Source of the DNA: Heterostelium album PN500
Lineage: Eukaryota; Evosea; Eumycetozoa; Acytosteliales; Acytosteliaceae
NCBI RefSeq assembly: GCF_000004825.1
Contig: NW_008805064.1
Span: 558,001-622,000, forward strand
Length of the DNA stretch: 64,000 nt
Direction: 5' to 3'
In this document: piece after piece, positions 57,947-64,000 of the stretch
How positions within the stretch are numbered: the first letter of the stretch is position 1
Layout of the letters: each line of letters opens with the position of its first letter
Translations under genes and position numbers: made by a program
Notes under the pieces: model-generated
Told to the model about the DNA's origin: nothing
Database searches by the model: none
Seen by the model: only the letters and a program-made list of their open reading frames with translations

Positions 57947-59507
57947 TTAATAGAGGTTTGGTACTCTTTGACTGTGTTGTTCATTATAAAATATATTTGA
58001 AAAATAAAAGTTATAATCATTTTTGTAATATTGATCATTGTAGTTGTTGTTGTTATTGTTGTTGTTATTGTTGTTGTTGTTATTGTTGTTGTTGTTATTG
58101 TTGTTGTTGTTGTTTAAAATTGTATTTAAGCTGTGTTTGTTGTTGTTGTTTGTATGTGATGATAAGTTTTGTTGATTGATATAAACTTGTTGTTGTTGTT
58201 GTTGAATGTTTTTGTTATTGTTATTATAGTTAATGTAGTTGTTATTATAGAAGTTATTATTATTGTAGTTATTATTATTGTTGTTGTTAGAATAATTGTT
58301 ATTACTACCATTCATATAATTAACAATTGTATTATATAGTTCAGTACGACTGTCTATTGGAGTTGTAGGTTGATAGTAGGCAAGTAATGAAGGAGAGGAC
58401 GACCATGATGGTGTTGTAGCAGCGTTAAAGAAAGGAGGTGTTGTACTACCGGTGACTATTTGCCAAGATGTTTGTTGATTCATATTTGGAGAAGTAGTTG
58501 TAGTATTAGTAGTAGTAGACACCCACAACGGCTCGGTAGCGAAGCTTGGAGAAGAAGAAGAGGAAGAAGAGGAAGATGGTTGATCACCGCCGCCGCCGCC
58601 GTTTATTATATTTTCCAAACTATGTTTTTTCTTACTCTCTTCCTCTGCCTTTATTTCGTTCCTATCTCGTAAGCCACAGCGGTTGCAAACACGATTACCA
58701 AAGCGATCCAGCCTCCACTCTGGCGAGTAAGTAATTCTGCAGATTACACAAACGACATCTTCCAAATCGATTTTAGTACGCTTCTTTCTATGTTGTTGGT
58801 TGTCATCACTCGATGGATTTTGCAAGTTAGTTGGTGACACCGGTGCAGTAGTAGCACTATTAACGGGTATGGATGTTGGAGTGGATTTACGAGCATTCAG
58901 GAATGTCTCTAAAGACGCTAATCCTTTGTAGGCAAGAGGTATATTTACATCGAATGCTTTCCTAAATATATTATAGTTTGTCCTATTTAATTAATTTGTT
59001 TATTAATAAAACATATGTTGTTTATTTTATATACAGATAATATATAATTTATACTTACAAATAAATTGCTCTTGCTTTATTTGACTTAAATATTTAATAT
59101 TTAGTTTGGGGTTAATACTTGCTTCTTTTTAACAAAATAAATCATAAATGTATTTACCATTTTGTTTGATCCTGGGAATAGATCGATCAATCTCTTAAAA
59201 AGTAAAACAAACAAGATATAAGATTTTGTTGGATCAGTTTTTTTTTAAGTATATACATTTGAAATTCCTTTTGAATAAGTAGTTTGACGGTCAACAACTA
59301 AATAATAGTAAATAGAATCAAAAGTTAGAAGCTGATAAATACAGTAAAATTAATTTTTGTTACCTTTTCCGAATAGGAATCGCGTCTACCCAAGTATTTA
59401 TTAACGATTCTTATGAGATCAGGGTAGTTTACATTGAAATCGTTAGATTCTGCATGAGAATCACTTGAACTAACATCCATAGTAAAATCACTATTATTTC
59501 TATCCAT
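57947..59507 (-). CDS. GATA zinc-finger transcription factor 2 (6-part gene)
   Basis: Exons 59507-59364, 59297-59257 (41 bp), 59191-59158 (34 bp), 59084-59059 (26 bp) and 58982-57947 join in frame to 426 residues, so there are five exons. The first four small ones encode a Ser/Asp-rich start and a helical region (LLTVKLLIQKEFQ, LIDLFPGSNKM, SNKARAIYLTNYNIFRKAF). The GATA-type finger uses C160, C163, C181 and C184 in C-x2-C-x17-C-x2-C spacing (TYSPEWRLDRFGNRVCNRC), a slightly unusual version with RFGNR. A Ser/Thr-rich region and long Asn runs follow. It is a probable DNA-binding regulator. The micro-exons rest on frame logic: only this combination keeps phase through the fifth exon. Confidence 0.82.
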
Positions 59508-60246
59508 TGTTATATCTAATAAAATAATAAAATATGTTTATGTTGAAATAATTTTGTTTAATAAAAAAGTGAACAATGGAGTGAATCCTTTAAATAACTT
59601 CTCTTTGTAAAGTAAGCACAATATTGATTGAATTAAATTTTGCAGTGGTTTATTAAATTAAAATGATTTTTTATATCAACTAACACCCCGCAAAGCAAAA
59701 CTCGCCCATTGATCATTTTCAGCCTGAACTTTAGTTGCAAAAAAATGTACAATTAAAAAATTGTAAGGGTTAGTATGATTTGATTTGAGTGTGCGTGTTG
59801 TTATTTTTTAATTTGGGTAACTTTTTATTTATAAACAGTGATTGCATTCAATCAATGAGTGCTACACCATTGCTTTTCCTAATTTTTTTTTTTTTTTTTT
59901 TTTGATACCCCGATTTTGTTTGATCAAAACAGTTTTGGCAGAAGTAGCAGAGTTTAATTTCCTGGAAATAGTTGAAACTATACATATTAATTTTATATTT
60001 ATTGGAAATTTAAGATTCTAATATTGAAACTGCTGCATTTATTTTGTAAAATGGGATCAATGATTATCCCTTTTTTTCATCACCCAATCAAAATTGGTAA
60101 TAACTCATATTCAAATCAACCAATATTTCTTTCAACTTTATCCAAATATTGAATTCTCAATACTAATTAAAAATCTAACAAAAACAATTTATGTTTTTAA
60201 TTGAATTCGTTCATCTTGATTGGATAAACTTGATCTAAATTATCGT
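59508..60246. other. Intergenic, no gene seen
   Basis: 739 bp upstream of GATA factor 2 and downstream of the lipase gene. It contains a T20 run near 59885 and no coding signal. Confidence 0.5.
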
Positions 60247-61269
60247 TTAATATTTATTATTTTTCTCTCTTTCATGTTTCATTTCTATTTTTGATAAACT
60301 ATTGAGTATGTTTGTATAGACTGGCATGACATCGTAGCCTCTACTCCAATTGATAAGGTTGAGATGATCGCACTCGTCGAGGACGTTGAATTGCGATCCC
60401 CACTCTGCAGATTTCAAACTGACCAAACCGTCGTTCGGTCCTTCGGCTGCGTCGAGAAGTCTTCCGAAATAGTAGAGATAGTTGAGTGGGTAGTTGAAAT
60501 ACTTGGTTGCGCCATAACTTTCGTACTGTACATGTGGCACGTCCAACACCTCAGGATTGAACACCTCCTTCAAAAAATGAGGTGATAGATTATCGATCGC
60601 TTCGAAAGGTATACCAATCGACTTGAACAACTTCTCAATTCGCAATTTTTGTATGATATTCAATGTTGTCCAATCAGCAATATAACTACCTCTATGTGGT
60701 GTAGACAATGTTGTCTATTGTTCAAACATCAATAACAATATATTAACAAATAAGTAAGTAAGTAAGTAAGTATCAATAAGTTTTTTTTTAATTTTAAAAA
60801 ATGACAAAGAAAATAAACATTTTGAAAATATAATACAATATTGTAATTTGGAAAATGGTAATTTATTATAAAGAAAATTAAATACTATAATAATACTTAC
60901 CAATGAAAGTATTGAACCTTTATAATCTAGTTTATTGATGAGATATCGTGCATCCAATCCACCCATGCTATGCGCCACCAGATGAACTTTGTCAGTGTTG
61001 TATTGTTTGAGTGCAGCATCCACTTGTAACTGTATGTCTTTGGCTCGGTTGGCAATCGAGTCGGTAGGATGAACACGTGTAGCGACCACTTTAGTACCGA
61101 CAGCAGTCAGAGGATCAACAATATTATGATAGTAAATGAACCTGCCCAACTCTTTAAATCCAAAGAGTCCATGTAACATCAACACCGGTTGTTTAGGAAC
61201 ACCTCTAATACTATACTTTAATTGATCAATCGTCAATAATTTCGATATCTTTGAATATTCATACAACAT
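60247..61269 (-). CDS. Triacylglycerol lipase-like hydrolase (2 exons)
   Basis: Exons 61269-60901 and 60714-60247 give 278 residues with an alpha/beta-hydrolase fold. The oxyanion strand VLMLHGLFGF leads to nucleophile S101 in VHLVAHSMGGLDARY. Candidate acid D218 lies in EGPNDGLVS and His H240 in CDHLNL, both in the expected order. STPHRGS after the nucleophile is typical of bacterial-type lipases of the LipA group. No signal peptide is seen, so it may be cytosolic or organellar. It probably cleaves acyl esters; the substrate is not known. The 186-bp intron contains a TAAG repeat (60751-60772). Confidence 0.87.
60751..60772 (+). repeat. (TAAG)n tetranucleotide repeat in intron
   Basis: Five tandem TAAG units inside the lipase intron. 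On the plus strand this creates repeated GTAAGT words, but the gene is on the minus strand, so they are not donors for it. Confidence 0.85.
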
Positions 61270-61725
61270 TTTTTGTTAATTAAATTAATTACAAACAAAA
61301 AAAAAAGAGATATTAAATTAATAAAAAAAATTAATAAAAAAAAGATTTATTAAATTAATAAAAAAAAAAACAAAATTTTTTATTCATTTTTTTTGTATGA
61401 AGCTCAACAACACATCAAGATAATCTTTCATAACTATTTTTCATTGTTGAATTTAAAAATAAAAAATAAATAAAAAATATGTTTTAAAAACAAAAATAAA
61501 TAAATAAACGTTTAAATTCCAACATTTGCGCAATTTTTTTTTTATAAGCAAAGCTTTTTTTTTATTTATTTTTTTTTTGTTGAGCAAAAAATTTTGTTTT
61601 TTTTTTTCGTTAACTTGAACAACCAGTTAAGAAACATAACAAAACAAAAAGGAAAGGAAAGGACTACATTTATTTACTTAAATATAATCATTATCACTCT
61701 TCATTTATATATCATTTCAACTTAG

Positions 61726-61912
61726 AGTAGAAGACGACTACGACGACGACTACTACTACTACTATTACTATTATTATTATTGTTTCGATAAAAAAATAGT
61801 AACTCTTTGACAAAGACATAATAGAAGTACAAAAGTGACGATCCGGTACCAACGACGACGAACGAGAACCGAAGAACGAACCGACGACTACGACGACGAC
61901 GACGACAACTAC
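61726..61912 (+). repeat. Two clusters of ACG/ACT triplet repeats
   Basis: (GAC)n and (TAC)n-type tracts at 61726-61780 and 61850-61912 flank a short unique segment. They are non-coding by context: open frames here are single-residue runs only. Confidence 0.75.
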
Positions 61913-62015
61913 GACGAGTACCAATTATAATACCTTGAGATTCTAGATTGTATTGAAACAACAACATCCCCCTCTAGGTGCTTAGTGACTGACTGACTTG
62001 TTGACATTTGGTGCT

Positions 62016-62027
62016 AGAGCGCGCTCT
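62016..62027. promoter_or_regulatory. GC palindrome AGAGCGCGCTCT
   Basis: A perfect 12-bp palindrome with a GCGCGC core, conspicuous in AT-rich DNA and about 555 bp upstream of the ATG at 62583. It could be a binding site for a dimeric factor such as E2F/DP, which recognises GCGC cores. That is inference only. Confidence 0.3.
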
Positions 62028-62582
62028 GTTCTGTTATAATCATTCAATTTATATCTATATATATATACGAGTATATCATCCTGTGACTGACAGATCCCCT
62101 CCTTTGTGACCTTTTGAGCCTGACTTTACTTGACCTTGACCTTGGTAGTAGAGAAAACCTGACTAGATTCTTGCAAATTATTGTTGACAATACATTCAAA
62201 GAGGTTAGATAGTATACTATTTTGATCTGAATAGAACACTCCCGACAGATTAATTGTTTTTACCAAACAAAATCATCTGAGCTGCACTGAACCAGACCGA
62301 AACTGTAAGTGGACAGACAAAGACAATACAAAGGTAACAATACAAAAAAAAAAAAAATAGGAACTACTTTCAAAAAAGATTCGCTTCTATTTTAACAACA
62401 AGAGTAACAAACAAACTATTACGATTTTTTTTTCGAAAAGGTATATATATCTATCTAAATTAAATTATAAAGATAAAATAGAATAACATATATTAACATA
62501 GATAATTCTTTTGTAATATAATAACTATAACTATTAGTTAGGTAGTTGGTTTATATATATATTTATTTTATCGGTTGATAAT

Positions 62583-64000
62583 ATGGATTGGAATAGTAAT
62601 CAATCATATAATCAAAATATGCAAGGTATGCAAAATAGCGGTATGCCCAATATGCAAGGTATGCAAGGAATGCAAGGTATGGGAGGTATGTCCAACATGG
62701 GAGGTATGCAAGGAATGCCAAACATGCCCAACATGGGTGGAAACATGCAAATGATGGGTGGTGGTAATCAACCGAATCAGCCACCACAACAAAGAGGAAA
62801 TCCATCGGGTTTTTCAAATCAACCACCAAATTCACAATCTGGTAATATGTTTGGTTCAAACAGTTTTCAAAGTAAGTTACAAAATAAAATATAAAAAGAT
62901 TAGAGGTGAATTTAATATATTAATGTAATTAACAAAGATTATCAAGGACAATATTCTGGTAATCAAAGTTCACAATTTCCTTCACAAAATCAATCACAAA
63001 ATCAATTCCAACAACAACAACAACAACAACAACAACAACCACCACCACCAATGTCTGGAGGTTCCGGTGGTTCCGGACAGAATCAGTATCAACAGCAATT
63101 CGGTAATCGTATGGGAGGTGGCAACCAGGGAATGGGTGGCCAAATGGGTGGTATGTCTGGCCAGATGGGCGGAAATATGGGCGTGAATCCAGTGATGATG
63201 GGTGGCTCTAATATGGGTGGCCAAATGGGTGGTATGTCCAATCAAATGGGTGGTCCAAACAAACCAATGTCCTCCAACCAGATGCCCGTTGGACAGATGG
63301 GTAATATATCTCCAATCGGTATGGGCCAAATGGGTAATGCAATGGTCGGACAAATCGGTAATCCAATGGGTAGCAACCAGATGGGTGGAGGCGGTGGCGG
63401 TTCCAGTCACCAGATGGGTGGCGGCGGTGGCGGCAACCAGATGGGTGGTATGCAAGGCCAGATGAGTAACATGGGTAACCAAATGGGTGGTATGTCCAAC
63501 CAAATGAATAGTATGATGGGCGGATCCAACATGTCAAACAGCAACATGAGAAATGACAATGATTATTCGCGTGGTGGTTCGAGCGGTGGTAGCGGCGGAG
63601 GCAGCAGCAACTATCGAAACGATAACTACAGATCAGGCGGATCGTCCTCCGGTGGAAGCAACTGGAAGCAAAACACACGTACCTCGAGCAGTTCCAACAA
63701 ACACGACAACAAATACGACAACAATAAATCTTACAAGAAGGACAGAGACGGCTACGGAAGCGGTGGCTACAAAGACCGTGATGGTGGCTATGGCAGTGGT
63801 GGCGGTAGTAGCAACTACAAAAATTATTCCAAGAACAAAGACAGCGGTGGATATAAACGAGATGACTCGTCTTCCTCCTCGCATTCCTCCTACAAGAAGA
63901 AAGATTCCTCCACATCGTCGTCCAACTATGAATCATCATCGTCGACCTCTGCAACTTCCGCAGCCACACCATTGGACCGCGACAAGAAGTATATGGTTAG
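62583..64000 (+). CDS. Met/Gly/Gln-rich low-complexity protein (partial)
   Basis: Exon 1 is 62583-62871. Exon 2 begins at 62938 and is still open at the window end, so the 3' part is missing. About 450 residues are visible. The first 330 are built from MQGM, NMGG, QMGG and related units plus a poly-Gln and poly-Pro stretch. They hold no charge and no hydrophobic core, which is typical of prion-like or condensate-forming regions of RNA-binding proteins. From about 63540 the sequence turns Ser/Gly/Arg/Lys/Tyr-rich (GGYKDRDGGYGSGGG), then Ser-rich with Lys, near DRDKKYMV. A folded domain may follow beyond the window. RNA-granule or splicing-related function is inference. Confidence 0.82.

Larger units (their letters stand above)
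61270..62582. other. Divergent region with unusual leader
   Basis: It lies between lipase (-) and the Met/Gly-rich gene (+). The first 450 bp are AT-rich. From about 61720 the composition changes: GAC/ACG triplet repeats, tandem TGAC and TGACCTTGACCTT words, and a GC palindrome at 62016-62027. This is probably the promoter or leader of the downstream gene. Confidence 0.55.

Noticed and set aside
61712-61967. Minus-strand frames with Val or Arg runs
   Set aside because: They come from ACG/ACT triplet repeats in a probable promoter or leader.
63208-63972. Minus-strand frames of up to 254 codons opposite the Met/Gly-rich gene
   Set aside because: They are Cys/His/Ser runs caused by the repeat codons of the plus strand.
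1-64000. CRISPR arrays, operons and ribosome-binding sites
   Set aside because: No spaced direct repeats of CRISPR type were seen, and introns and gene families show a eukaryotic nuclear genome.

Overview
The window looks like nuclear DNA of a social amoeba (dictyostelid). Intergenic DNA is very A+T-rich and full of long A and T runs. Introns are short (about 70 to 370 bp), AT-rich, and start GTAAGT or GTATGT. Proteins carry long Asn, Gln, Ser and Thr runs written as CAA, AAT or AAC repeats. Gene families are typical of the group: CBM49 cellulose-binding secreted proteins, ankyrin families, N-rich GATA factors, a MEKA-type MAP kinase kinase, and a plant/amoeba-style F-box/JmjC/phosphotransferase fusion. 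Coding DNA is less AT-extreme than in D. discoideum, so a species from another dictyostelid group is my inference. Exon borders were worked out by hand from reading frame and GT/AG sites. All multi-exon models keep frame, but no transcript supports them.

Layout. 1-13.5 kb: methionine aminopeptidase 1 (+), an F-box-like/LRR protein (+), NF-YB (+), a two-exon Dsc3-like ubiquitin-fold membrane protein (-), and a small three-exon KXD1/BORC subunit (+). 14-27 kb: a locally amplified block with three ankyrin-repeat genes (+), two near-identical CBM49 secreted-protein genes (-) lying on a 1.25 kb duplication, and a GPI-specific phospholipase D gene (-). 27.8-32.7 kb, all (+): a protein with a Uma2-like nuclease-fold domain, a DNAJC9-type J-protein, and an isopenicillin-N-synthase-like oxygenase behind a strong TATA box. 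33-45.4 kb, all (-): a 1269-residue myotubularin with a long beta-grasp-rich N-terminus, a MEKA-like kinase, COQ3, a small type I membrane protein, and the F-box/JmjC/APH protein. 46.4 kb: an XYPPX-repeat protein (+).

46.8-52.3 kb is an accessory segment without intact protein genes. It holds two decayed copies of one repeat family (possibly a hAT-type transposase), a tRNA-Phe(GAA) gene, a stray tRNA 5' half, and two large inverted repeats. From 52.4 kb onward ordinary genes resume: an organelle-type lysyl-tRNA synthetase (-), a GATA factor (-), a GNAT acetyltransferase (+), a second, six-exon GATA factor (-), a lipase (-), and the start of a Met/Gly/Gln-rich protein (+) that runs off the window.

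The genes are not an operon or pathway. The themes that recur are lysosome/membrane trafficking (KXD1, myotubularin, Dsc3-like), transcription control (NF-YB, two GATA factors, JmjC), and secreted or cell-surface carbohydrate and lipid biology (CBM49 pair, GPI-PLD). The most unusual items are the beta-grasp/myotubularin fusion, the Uma2-like gene, the mosaic CBM49 duplication, and the decayed transposon/tRNA segment.
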